From the NCBI GenBank assembly GCA_022559845.1, contig CM040126.1:46866458-46930457 (forward strand): 64,000 bases of DNA. Reading direction: 5' to 3'. Positions 11,330-21,741 of this stretch are shown here, in pieces (position 1 is the stretch's first letter; each line of letters begins with the position of its first letter). Source of the stretch: Amorphophallus konjac (lineage: Eukaryota > Streptophyta > Magnoliopsida > Alismatales > Araceae). Below the pieces are notes generated by a model that was given only the letters and a program-made list of their open reading frames with translations, was not told the origin of the DNA and ran no database searches. Made by a program: the position numbers and the translations under genes.

Positions 11330-12690
11330 TCAGCAGGTCACCGGGTGAAGAAGAACTTGGGAGCCACCGTATCACAAGCTTGGCAGTGTCACCGGATGAA
11401 GAAGGGAAAATGCATCACCGGATCACTAAGCTGACAGCGTCACCGGATGAAGAGGGGGGAAATGTCACCGGATGGAAGAGTATGCCACCAGATGGAGGAG
11501 TTGCCACCGGGTGCTACAGTACCTCTCACTGGGTGCTACAGTGCTCCCCACCGGATAAGAAAGTTGCTGCCGGCTAAGTGCTTCACCACCGGTTAAGTGA
11601 AGTTGCTACCGGCTAAGTGCTTCACCACCAGTTATATTATGCTGCCACTGTCACCCTTCAGATCCAACTCTTCAGCAAAATTAGTTTTTGTCTCATCATA
11701 CTCTGCACTGGTGGAAGCCTCCCCAAACTCTTCTTCATCTAAAACCTCTGGACTTCCGAATTTAGTTGCCTCAGTGGAAGAACCATGAGATAGTGAGAGG
11801 AATAATTCCAAGGTACCACAGGATGCTTCTGTTTTGACCCTGACGTGTCAGCAGATTTAGAACCATCTTCTTCATTTGTTTTTTTTATTTCTTGAAATAC
11901 CAACAGACCTTGCAGAAGTTCTTGTCCCTTTTGTCCAAGAGCAACTTCCATTGGGGCAGCTTTCCTTTCAGCCATGGGTAATCTCCTTCCAGAAGCCTGT
12001 GCACCTTGCTTGACACGTCTTAGTAAAGCACAGTCCATTACATCCCCTGGCCGCCGGTTAATGGGGGCCATCCCACCATTTATGCCATGCCCACCGGATA
12101 TCATCTTGCTGTAGTCCACCGGTTAGCACACTGCCACTGTCACCGGGTTATGCATGTGTTCTGCCGTTTAACTCTGTTGCTGTCGATGAATGAGTTGGAG
12201 GAGACTATGTGAAAGCCCAACACCTGCAGGCTGGTGAGGCAAGCACGAGCTCCTTGGAGGGGGCCGCAGTGCGTGTCATGAGGGATAATCGGTGGGAGGG
12301 TGAGGTGATATTGTGATACGGTGGGAGAGCGTAGAGGAGGGGGGTGCCATCCGGTGGCTGGGTGCGGGTGGTGATCCGGTGAGGCGATGAAAGGAGGAAG
12401 ACCATCCGGTGACACCCCTCACCGGATGAGGAGAAAGAGGAAGAGAGAGATGGTGGTCTGGTGGGAAGTTGGGTGTGATACGGTGAGAGGTGGTGATGTG
12501 TGATACGGTGAGAAGCTTTTAGGTGTGATACGGTGGGAGGATGGGTGTTGGGTGTGATGATACGGTGAGGCTGTGAGGGGAGTGATCCGGTGAGGCTTTT
12601 GCGGTGTGATCCGGTGAGGTGTGTTGAGGAGTGTGATCTGGTGGGACCTTTTTGGGGGTTGATCCGGTGGCGAGGTGCCACCGGTTCTTT
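11330..12690. repeat. Inverted arrays of the CACCGGATCA motif
   Basis: From 11330 to 11620 the motif reads CACCGGATGA or CACCGGTTA on the plus strand. From 12340 to 12680 it reads GTGATCCGGTGAG or GATACGGTGAG, the reverse complement. The two arms enclose a different, exon-like segment (11650-12060). The layout resembles a fold-back or subterminal-repeat structure, but no terminal motif or target duplication was identified. Confidence 0.45.
11650..12060 (-). pseudogene. Exon-like gene fragment, unrecognised
   Basis: Unlike its surroundings, this segment has balanced, protein-like composition on the minus strand. One frame covers part of it (MAERKAAPMEVALGQKGQE onward). Another is open from about 11862 down to 11650 and reads FLSLSHGSSTEATKFGS, then DEEEFGEASTSAEYDETKTN. 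A possible splice acceptor (ACGTCAG) precedes the second frame near 11850. The phrase CTGCCACTGTCAC occurs on both flanks (11642 and 12132), so the segment may have been inserted into the motif array. I do not recognise the protein. Confidence 0.4.
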
Positions 12691-13020
12691 CTCTCTTCTT
12701 TTCTCTTCTTTTCTCTTCTGTTCTTTTTTTTATTTTTTTCTTTTCATCCTTTCTCTCCTTTTTTTTGTTTTTTCTTTTCTTTTTTTGACGTCCGGGCCTC
12801 CACACTTCAGACTATATCTTCGAGGACGCCATGACATCGCTCGATTTTATATTCAATTCATCCCTTGGAACACAAATTCATGATGGCATGGTGTCGTGTA
12901 TAGGATGCGGCCCCACCATCACCAGAGTTGGAATTCAGCCGCCGGGGCCTCTTGCTTTGCTTCTTCTTTTCCTTCTTCCGCTGAAAGCTTGCTGCAAACA
13001 TAAAAATTTGGGTGTCCACA

Positions 13021-13374
13021 AATGCCCCCCACCCGCCGGTGCCGCGAGAGAGGGACGAATGAGTGGGGCTTGCGGGTGTAGCCCACTATCATTTATCATT
13101 ATTTATTTATTATTATTCTTCTTCTTTTCTCATTTTTTTCTTTTTTTCTTTTTTTTTTCTCTTTTTTCTTTTTTTCTTCTTTCTCTCTTTTTTTGTGTGT
13201 TCGCCGGGCTGGAGGCCCTTACAAAAAGGGCGGGGAGTTCGTTCATGGAACGATTCGGACGAAAGGTCCAAATCAAAAGGCTATTCGTGACCCCAAAGGT
13301 ACAGAGAGAAGAGTTTGTTCACTCAATGACCTGGACGGTAGGTCCGAATCAAAAAGCTATTCGTCACCTCGAAG
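13021..13374 (-). other. Retroelement 3' internal sequence interrupted by the CACTA element
   Basis: The part next to 13020 is the presumed polypurine tract of the leftward element. A pyrimidine-rich stretch (13080-13195) follows. A degenerate direct repeat comes next (GGTCCAAATCAAAAGGCTAT at 13267, GGTCCGAATCAAAAAGCTAT at 13341). The CACTA insertion splits this sequence; it resumes at 37940 after the duplicated AAG. Confidence 0.45.
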
Positions 13375-13405
13375 CACTACCAAAAAAAGCGGGATTTCAG
13401 ACGGA
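13375..13405 (+). repeat. Left terminal inverted repeat of CACTA
   Basis: 31 bp starting CACTACC; pairs with 37909-37939 with two mismatches (positions 4 and 9). Confidence 0.95.
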
Positions 13406-13640
13406 TATTTCAGACTGATATTTTCCGTCTTAATATCCGTCTGTATTTGTGACGGATTAGTTTCTGTCACAAATTCCATCTCTATTAACGACAGACTACA
13501 TTCGCTCTGAAGATCCGTCTATAATTATAGACGGAATATATTCCGTCTTTATATCCGTCATAAATTTAAGACGGATAATCAGACGGAAGTAATCCGTCTG
13601 AAATTTCAGACGGAAATAAGTTCCGTCCAAATTTCCGTCT
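13391..13640. repeat. Left subterminal repeats of CACTA
   Basis: Many copies in both orientations of TCAGACGGA / TCCGTCTGA or shorter GACGGA. In En/Spm such subterminal repeats are bound by the TnpA-type protein to bring the ends together; here the binder would be the protein of the 21742-37133 gene (inference). Confidence 0.85.
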
Positions 13641-13969
13641 CAAAATTCCCCCTTTCCCGCCACCGTCGGCCCCTCCCTCCCACCCCTTCCACCCGACCCC
13701 ATTTCCACCCCCCCCACTCTCCCTCTCACTCTCTCCTTCTCCTCTGCCCTCTGCTTCCGGTCGTCGCCGCCGGAGCCGCCGGAGCCGCAAAGTCGTCAGA
13801 AGCCACCGTCGCCATCCTCGCCATCCTCAACGTCGACGTCCTTGCTATCGTGCCCACCGCCATTCGTGTTAGCTCGCAGCCGTGCCCACCTTCCTCGCCG
13901 AAGCTCAGACGATCGCCGCCGGTATGTCCCCCCTCACCCTCTGTCTTTTTTTTAACCTGCATTTGTTCT

Positions 13970-14680
13970 CGCTGGGGGTGTGGGAGGGGTGTCGATGGGG
14001 AAGGGGAGAGGAGGGGCGTCGTTCCCGTGGCGGCGGCTGGCGGCGAGGGGAGGGGGGTCGGTTGGGGAGGGCAGTTGGGAAGGGGATGGGGGTTCCCATG
14101 GCGGCCGGGGGTGAGGGGATGGGGGTTTGGGAAGGGGAGGGGGGCCGGCGATGAGGGGACGGGTGTTTTGGAAGGGGAGGGGGTTCCTGCGGTGGCCGGC
14201 AGCGAGGGGACGGGGGGGTCGGTTGGGGAGAATACTCAGATGGGGAGGGGGGTTTCATATAGTGTGGGGGGTGGGGGTGGCTTACTCTGGTGAGAAGGGG
14301 GTAGGGTGGGGCAGGGTTACTCTGGTGGGTGAGGGGGGCTCACAGTGTGGGGGTGGGGGGGGGCTAACTTCAGCGGGGAGGGGGGTAGGGTGTGGGGGCT
14401 ACTCCAGTGGGGAGGGGGTCAAACAGGGTTGGTGGGGGGCTTACTCCCACCGGGAGGAGGCAGCATAGATGTGGGGTGTGTGGGGGGCTTACTCATGCAG
14501 GGAGGGGGGCTGCAACTACAAGGTGGGGTGATGGAGGGGGATTTACCTTGGTGGGGACTGGGGAGGGGGGGTTGTAGTGGCAGGGTGGGGTGGTGGAGGG
14601 GGCTTAACTCCGACGGGGATGGGGAGCATACGGTGGGGTGTGAGTGTGGGGGCATATTTCGGTGGGAGGTTGGGGAGGGT
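13970..14680 (+). repeat. G-rich degenerate minisatellite
   Basis: Roughly 700 bp with strong G excess on the plus strand, built from variants of GTGGGGAGGGGG and GGGGGCTTACTC at irregular 30-60 bp spacing. Many runs of four or more G could form quadruplexes. Upstream (13640-13930) is a C-rich, exon-like stretch ending at a possible splice donor (GCCGCCGGTATGT at 13915-13927). An ATTTT microsatellite (14690-14722) follows. The overlapping open frames are not credible genes. Confidence 0.6.
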
Positions 14681-14839
14681 GTTACAAATTATTTTTATTT
14701 TATTTTATTTTATTTTATTTTAGTTAGGTATATGTTAATTTTTTCTCAATGTCTGGTTAAAATTAATCATGGTTAGATTCTCGGGCAATAACGAATAATT
14801 ACGACAATGACATTTTTGCACAATTAGGGTTTATAGAGT

Positions 14840-15360
14840 AGGGCTGTCAATGGGGCAGGCCGATCCGACAGGCCCTCGGGTTTGGCTTGATTTCGGGCCG
14901 GGCCACAAGATTTTTTTCGGCCCGCGGGTTTTTAGTCGGACCTAAAAGCCCGGCCCGACTAGACCCGCGGGTCGGGCTCGAGCTTTGAGTTTGACCCGCG
15001 GGCCGGCCTGGCCCGTTCTCTTTTTTTATTCCCACTTTAAAATTTAAAAATTATTTAATTAAAATTATGTTATTTTACTTACTTAGAAAATTTAAAACTC
15101 TCTTTTCACATAAATTATGTAATTAATATCAATTTGTTAATTAATTTAGTGAGATTATAAACTTTATATTATTAAATATATTAATTTTTATTTTTTTTAT
15201 TTTTCTATTTACGTTGTCGGGCCGAGCCAAGCCTTAGTCGGGCTTTATATTTTTTAAATAATATCGGGCCCAGCCCGAGCTCGAGCTTAATATTAACAAG
15301 TCGGGCTCGGGCCGGGTCAACTTAAGCTCAGCCCAGGCCCGGCCCATTGACAGCCCTTAA
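14840..15360. mobile_element. hAT-like MITE nested in the CACTA element
   Basis: The ends are inverted: AGGGCTGTCAATGG at 14840 and CCATTGACAGCCCTTAA at 15344-15360. The flanks TATAGAGT (14832-14839) and TACAGAGT (15361-15368) look like an 8-bp target duplication with one mismatch, the hAT size. GC-rich subterminal parts (GGGCCGGGCC-like) surround an AT-rich centre. It has no coding capacity, so it would depend on a hAT transposase elsewhere. Confidence 0.75.
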
Positions 15361-15454
15361 TACAGAGTGATATAACTATTAATGTATTTTCACGAGTAAT
15401 TTTTTTTTTACAAATTCACGTCTAACAATAATTTTCATGCAAAAAACCCGCGGT

Positions 15455-15650
15455 AAGTGGCCTCGCTCTCCCTCTCTCTCTCCCGATCATGTTCCCCTCC
15501 CTCAATCCCTCTCCCTCTCCCCTGTCCGGCTCCCTCACTCCCTCTCCCTCTCCCCTCTCGCGCTCCCTCACTCCCTCTGGCCGCCCTCCCCCACCCCCTC
15601 CACTGCCCTCTCTTCCCCTGTCCGTGGCCCCTCTCCCCCTCTCATTATGA
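15455..15650. repeat. Pyrimidine-rich low-complexity tract
   Basis: CCCTCTCCCT-type simple sequence. The rest of 15650-16250 shows nothing I can name. Confidence 0.6.
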
Positions 15651-16260
15651 TGCTGTTCTTGTAAAATCTAGTTTGAACATTAGGTGGATGTATTTTAATT
15701 TGTAGAATCTATCTAAAAACTCGTTGGAGTGAGATATCGCAAATTCCGAAAATAGACTCAGTTTGAACATGTCTTATTCTCCTCCAAAAATCTATCAGGG
15801 CGCATAAGTCAAGATCTTAATACTACATTTGATTAAAATGATAGAGATGTCAGATATTTTAATGAGTAGAATTTTAAAACTCATCCCCACAAATCCAGCC
15901 AAACTCCACGTAACGGAGTCATAGATAATTTGGACCCGTGGCCTAAGTGACCGTCTCACTCCCTGCCCAAATTGGCCACTGTGAACAATTTCACATCACT
16001 TGGGATCTCCCTGGGTAGCTTCTTCCTGATTAATTTGGACTGAATTAGACTGGGGAGACTCGTCGGACCCACGGAGACTGATTTGGACTGAACAACCATG
16101 GGTTTAGTTTAACGATACACAGGTTATTTTTTTTAAAAAAAATAAATCGCTTGTGTGAAATGCTACACATGTTCCTAGTCTTGCCCCGGACAGAACTTGA
16201 TGATAGCTGTATTTTTCCTTTCCTGGGCATGTGACATTCTAAACGCAATAAATAGCCAGA

Positions 16261-16700
16261 GTTTACAAGAACACCATCAAAGAACCTTCATTCAATCAAC
16301 AATCATTAATTTTTAGTTCAGATGGTATGCAGGAAAGTGAAGTTCCAACTTCTGATCCGAGAAACAATGTCCTTTTTGGAGTTGACATTGATAACCCTCT
16401 TGGGATACCAATGCCTAGTGATCCTTTACTAGCAAAAAATATAAGCTCTGGCAAAGACTATCAGACTGATCTCACTTCAAACAACATTATTTCCAATTCC
16501 AGTGGCTCCAAGGAAACTCAAGCAGAATTCTCAACATCAATTGTTTCTCAATCTTTTGGGGTTCCAGATGTGGCATTTAATTCTAGTGACTCCACTAATG
16601 ATAGCAGCTTTTTGATTGGTAGATCAATAGATATCACTCGGTCTTCGGGCAATGATGAGTTGAAGTAGGATCTTGCTCGACTGTTCAGCATACAGAGGAG
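16261..16700 (+). pseudogene. ARF: Captured auxin response factor (ARF) fragment
   Basis: ARFs are nuclear transcription factors that bind auxin-response elements and dimerise through a C-terminal PB1 domain. The frame from about 16261 reads through a middle-region motif (LFGVDIDNPLG) and SFGVPDVAFNSSDS. It then jumps from NDSSFL to IGRSIDITR and DELK, and after a TAG (16666-16668) continues DLARLFSIQ. GRSIDITR..G.DELKQDLARLF is the start of the ARF PB1 domain (ARF5/7/19-like). The segment just before PB1, usually about 25 residues, is missing, and the PB1 remainder is replaced by G-rich repeats. Same strand as the transposon genes. Read as a piece of host gene carried by the CACTA element; the B3 domain is absent, so it is not a working ARF. 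Confidence 0.85.
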
Positions 16701-16860
16701 AGGGGGGAGCTCTGTGGGAGGGGGGTGGAGCTTGGTGGGACGGGGAGCTCCGTGGGAGGGGGGAGGGGCATCCGAGAGGGTTCCAGTGGGGGGGAGCTCA
16801 GTGGGAGCAGGAGGGCGGGTGGGAGGAGGGGGAGCTTTGTGGGAGGGGCATCCGTACATG
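16690..16860 (+). repeat. G-rich minisatellite truncating the ARF fragment
   Basis: Five or so variants of GGGGGAGCTCNGTGGGA start exactly where ARF similarity ends. The motif recalls the G-rich block at 13970-14680, suggesting a shared source or the same slippage process. From 16860 to 17230 nothing is recognisable. Confidence 0.6.
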
Positions 16861-17231
16861 CTCCACTGAGGTTGAAAGTGATCCCATTTGAACCTTGTCT
16901 TATGATGATAAGAAGATATAGAGAAATGGAATGACCACATATCTTAAGTAGTACATATATACAAAGATGTGGATAAATGCAAAGAAATCAGAATTCTCTA
17001 TAGCAATAGGTAAATACCCAAAAAATTCGTTTTGTGATTTAAAACTTTGTGGATTTTAATTGCATGTAAATATAATTTTAAATCTGATTTTAATAGAAAT
17101 TTGATGTTAATTTAGCTCAAAAATGTAGATTGTTTTGCTTCGATGTTATTCATTTGAAAATTTTTGTAATTTGGGTGTTATTTAATTTGATATGTGCATA
17201 ATGATAATTGCGTTGTTATTTAATTTTATGT

Positions 17232-17240
17232 TATATAAAT
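17232..17240 (+). promoter_or_regulatory. Probable TATA box of the CACTA transposase promoter
   Basis: TATATAAAT about 615 bp before the transposase start codon. The first hairpin of the leader begins about 30 bp downstream, where transcription would be expected to start. Confidence 0.5.
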
Positions 17241-17262
17241 GCATGGGGTATTCCCTGTGAGT

Positions 17263-17697
17263 TGAGGTGCGTGGGTGCGACCTAACATTACACGCACCTC
17301 AGGAGAGCGCGTTAAAACCGTGTCAATGTGCCTTCCCGTTCAAGACTTTGGGATTGATATGTATGTTCTCATTTATTTATGAGAATGTATATATCTACCT
17401 CAAAGTCTTGAATTGTCCCGTTTGGACAGTCTGTGAATGTTTGATCGCACTTAGGCAGTCATTTACTATATATGTTTGTATGGTTTGTTGAGAATTTCGG
17501 TTGCGTCTCCTCACTCTTCTCTGATATACCATTATTGATTTTGAGTGTTTTCTTAACCACTTACTTGTAAGTGTTTAAGAAAATTTCAAAATCAATAAAT
17601 ATATTTGGTATATCGGAGAAGTGTGGGGAGATGATGCCGAAATTTTTAGCAAATCGTGCAGCACATATAGTAAGTGATTGTGCGATCAAACCTTCAT
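17263..17697 (+). promoter_or_regulatory. Three successive inverted repeats in the transposase leader
   Basis: (1) 17263-17273 pairs with 17291-17301, 11 bp perfect (TGAGGTGCGTG). (2) 17339-17412: arms starting TTCAAGACTTTG and ending CAAAGTCTTGAA, tip TTTATTTA-like. (3) 17434-17697: a ~130-bp imperfect stem, outer pair TTTGATCGCAC / GTGCGATCAAA, inner pair TTCTTAACCACTTAC / GTAAGTGTTTAAGAA, loop of about two bases. All lie between the TATA box and the start codon at 17849. Possible roles: siRNA or miRNA precursor, translational control, or relics of fold-back insertions. Confidence 0.75.
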
Positions 17698-17848
17698 GGA
17701 TGGGTTAAAAAGTGATAATCTAATCAATATTCCTCTTCCAACTGCAAATGGTCTATGATGAACGATGTGAGGAAAGGGTCGGGTGTAATATTATGAGTAA
17801 TGATTTGAAAGTTAGGATGTGTATTGTCATTTATTGGGTGCAGGCAAA

Positions 17849-20800
17849 ATGTCGACAGATCGTTCATGGATGTATCGTAGAATAGTTGACCGGGTGGTGT
17901 CAGATGACTTTAAGCTTGGGGTTGAGAGTTTCATTCAATTTGCATTGGGGAATCCAAATGCAGCAATAGATCGCGACGGTCACATTCGTTGCCCTTGTTC
18001 AAGTTGTAGAAACTTGAGGTGGTGTTCAACATGGGATGTGCAACATCATTTGTACACGAAAGGGTTCGTGGATGGTTATACGAATTGGACGTGTCATGGT
18101 GAGCAATTCGGGAGGTATGAGCCCGACAATATTGCAGGCACAAGTGGGTACGTGGATATGGTTGTAGATGCTGCTGGTCCTAGTTTTAATATTCACGATG
18201 AAGTGCCGAATAAGATAGCCGGAAGATTTTATGAACTACTTAGGGATGCTGATGAGCCGCTGTGGGATGGTTGTGAAAATCACACTCGATTGTCTGCAGT
18301 GTCACAGTTGTTGAACTTGAAATCTGAATTTCACATCAGTGAGACTTGTTTTGACCGTCTCCTCCTCTTGATCAAGAGTATGTTACCTCGAGACGAGAAG
18401 TTGCCAGAAACTTTTTACCGTGCAAAAAAGATGGTCAATGACTTAGGACTTGGATATGTGAAAATAGATGCATGTCCGAATCATTGTATGTTATATTACA
18501 AAGATGATGCAGATAAGATATCATGTTCAGTTTGTGGCCATGACAGATTCAAACCTAAGGGGGGGGTCAATTCAAAGGCAAAAGATGTACCTTACAAGGC
18601 GTTGCGATACTTCCCTCTTGTGCCTAGGCTGCAGCGACTGTATATGTCCTCAAAGACGGCTCGGCATATGACATGGCACACCGAAAGAGTACGTCGTGCC
18701 GATGATATAATCAGTCATCCTGCCGATGGTGAAGCTTGGACTCACTTTAGTCGTACTCATCTTGCCTTTTCAAGGGAGTCACGTAATGTTCGATTGGGTT
18801 TATGCACAGATGGCTTTAATCCATTCGGTGGTTCAGTGGCAGCTTATTCTTGTTGGCCAGTGTTCATGACACCGTACAACCTTCCGCCGCACATGTGCAT
18901 GAAGCGAGAAAATCTGTTTTTGTCCCTAGTAATTCCTGGTCCAAAAAGTCCCGGAAAAAATTTGGACATATATCTCAGGCCGTTGATTGATGAGCTCAAA
19001 GTTTTATGGACTGATGGAGTTGTTACTTATGATGCATATAGGAAGAAAAATTTTATTATGAAGGCTGCACTGATGTGGACAATAAGTGACTTCCCTGCAT
19101 ATGGAATGCTATCTGGTTGGAGCACACATGGGAGGCTAGCATGTCCTTACTGTATGGAAGATACCAAATCATTTGTATTGAAACATGGGGGGAAAAGCTG
19201 CTGGTTTGATTGCCATCGGCGGTTGCTACCAAGTGACCATCCTTTTCGAAGGCAAAAAGACTCGTTTAAAAAAAATACTGTTGAAATGGATGAAGCTGAC
19301 TTGCAACGGGTGTCGGGTCTACATATGGCGTCACGGGTGCACAATTTACCAGATGTAGTTCAATTGTCTGGTAGCACACGGCAACTCCCTAATTTTGGAA
19401 AGGATCACAACTGGGTCAAGAAAAGCATTTTTTGGGAATTACCTTATTGGTCAACTCTTCTTGTACGACACAATCTGGATGTCATGCATACCGAGAAGAA
19501 TTTTTTTGATAATGTGTTCAATACGATCATGAATGTTAAAGGGAAAACAAAGGACAACGCCAAAGCACGTATGGATTTAAAGATGCTTTGTAGACGTCCA
19601 GAATTGGAACTACAAAGTGTCAATGGCAAAACTGTGCAGCCTAAAGCAACTTATGTGCTTCATGATACACAGATCAAGGAAGTATGCCAGTGGTTGAAAC
19701 AACTGAGATTCCCAGATGGATATGCATCCAACATAGCCCGTTGTGTGAATGTTAATGAGGGGAAAATATATGGTATGAAAAGTCACGACTGTCATGTGTT
19801 CATGGAGAGGCTACTGCCCATTGCATTTCGTGATTTGTTGCCAAAGCAGATATGGGGAGCACTAGCTGAGATGAGTCAATTTTTCAAGATTTTATGTGCA
19901 TCTGAACTCAGACTTCGGGATGTACAAACTATCGAACAAGATGTTGTCACAACCATTTGCAAGCTAGAGAAGATATTTCCTCCGGCATTCTTTGATTCGA
20001 TGGAGCACCTGGTAGTTCATTTGCCATATGAGGCTATCGTCGGAGGTCCAGTACAATTTCGATGGATGTATCCATTTGAGAGGTATGTGACAATTTTTGT
20101 TAACTTATAAGTCGTCCATAGCCGCTACATTTTGTTGCCATCTGACTTGTTGTTGTAGGTGCATGCATGAATTAAAAATGAAAGTTCGCAACAAGGCACA
20201 GGTGGAGGGTTCGATTGCTGAGGCATACATTCTTGAAGAAATTTCGAACTTCTGTTCTATGTACTTTGAGCCAGAGATTCAAACTCGTCGTACTCGACCT
20301 CCACGTAATGATGATGGGGGAGTGGATGAATCGTCCGATCGGCTCTCCATATTTAAACATCCTGGACGTGCGTTCGGACGTTGCTTGACTCGCACGCTCG
20401 AAGATAGAGAGTTGCACGCCGCTGAGATATATATTCTTTTGAATTGCCTCGAGATTGAACCTTATGTTGAGTAAGATATTAATTCACATTTCCAGCAACT
20501 CCATAAGTCTATACATCCTCAAAGTCTATACAACATTGACTTCACAAAGTCTATACATTGGCTTCCTCAAAGTCTATACATTGGCTTCCTCAAAGTCTAT
20601 ACAACATTGACTTCACAAAGTCTATACATTGGCTTTATCAATTTTTTTAATCATTTTTTTTACGGGGTGCTACATTTATATTGCAGACAATTTGATTCAG
20701 AATTAGCTGAAAAATGTCCAAATATCCAGGATGTGGAGATTGAAAAAGAACGCGACAAGTTTTTTTCCAAATGGCTAAGAAACCGAGTTAGTGTGAACTC

Positions 20801-21616
20801 TGAATATATATGTTTGTATTTACGTATGTTGAGGTAATTGTTATTATTTTAACTACTCTAATTTGAATATAGGTTGAACAAGGTCTCATTACTGATCAAA
20901 GAGTACAACAGATAAGTTATGGCCCCTCGAACCAGACACGTGCCTATCCGGGATATATTGTGAATGGATACAAATTTCATACAAGGGATTATGGGCGAAA
21001 TAAGTCTACGATGAACAGCGGCGTATGTGTGAAGGGAAATTTATACAATGAAATGGAATTGGACTACTATGGTATTATTGAAGAAGTCTTAGAACTTCAG
21101 TATTTGGGACAAGACAATCATGTATATATATTTAAGTGTCAATGGTTTGATCCTAATTCTGTTCTACATGACACAAATTATGGGATTGTCAATGTCAAGC
21201 ATAGGTTTAAACTTAAGACCTATGAACCGTTCATTTTAGCCGCACAAGCCCAGCAAGTGTACTATTCAAGCTATCCATCATCCAAGAATAGAGATTGGTG
21301 GGCAGTTTGCAGGGTTAACTCAAAACTCTTTCCCACTTATGAGTTAACTATGAGTGGAGATGTCTCAGAGGTTGCTCGTGCTGAATATTATCAATCAGAC
21401 GAAGTTGGCGTTGTCGGTTCCTCTAGGTTTAATATGGACGAATCTGATGAGCCACTGTCATTACGTACGCGAGATGGCGTGGAAGAAGTCGATCCGACGG
21501 AGCTAAATGTTGATGTTAGAGGGGAGGAAGAATCAGATGAAGATGAAGATTTTGAATCTCATGAGACTACTATGGATGACGAAGATGATGAAGTTGAGCT
21601 AGATATATCAACATGA
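17849..21616 (+). CDS. TNP2-type CACTA transposase, four exons
   Basis: Would cut and join the transposon ends in the nucleus. Exons by eye: 17849-20082, 20159-20470, 20687-20786, 20873-21616. Every intron is GT...AG and the joined frame is open for 1129 codons. Start chosen at MSTDRSW; an in-frame ATG lies 30 bp upstream, but CAG precedes the chosen one. Domains: Transpos_assoc (residues ~5-85, CPCSSC zinc-type motif), TNP2 (~205-540, with CPNHC.LYYKD, LCTDGFNPFG, GWSTHGRLACPYC and HNLDVMHTEKN supplying acidic residues), DUF4218 (~640-745, HDCHVFMERLLP) and DUF4216 (~930-1010, in exon 4). Acidic C-terminus (DEDEDFESHETTMDDEDDE). No stops or frameshifts, so probably functional. The next gene starts 125 bp on. 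Confidence 0.93.
20500..20640 (+). repeat. Minisatellite inside intron 2 of the transposase gene
   Basis: Five or six alternating copies of CAAAGTCTATACATTGGCTT and CAAAGTCTATACAACATTGA, joined by TCCT or CACA. It lies entirely within the intron 20471-20686, so it does not affect coding. Confidence 0.8.
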
Positions 21617-21741
21617 GGGAGGCATGTTTTGATAATTTAGTAAGAAGATTCTTACTTTTAAGCATAATTTTAAATAACATTTGTCTAGCCTTATATAATT
21701 GTGGATTAATATGTATTAATTGTTTTGTTATTAATAAGGAA

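Larger units (their letters stand above)
10740..13020 (-). repeat. Probable LTR of a leftward gypsy-type element
   Basis: Reading leftward from 13020, a purine tract (GGTGGGGGGCATT) is followed by TGTGGACACCC, a typical polypurine tract plus LTR start. This resembles GGAGGGGCATC then TGTTGACACCC at 44926 on the plus strand. Inside are CT-rich tracts, inverted CACCGGATCA arrays, a captured fragment and a leftward TATA box at 11056. The left end is uncertain because other elements may be nested here. The superfamily is inferred from the ends only. Confidence 0.35.

Noticed and set aside
13850..14776. Several Gly-rich or Pro-rich frames on both strands
   Set aside because: Low-complexity G-rich repeat; frames overlap and read simple repeats.
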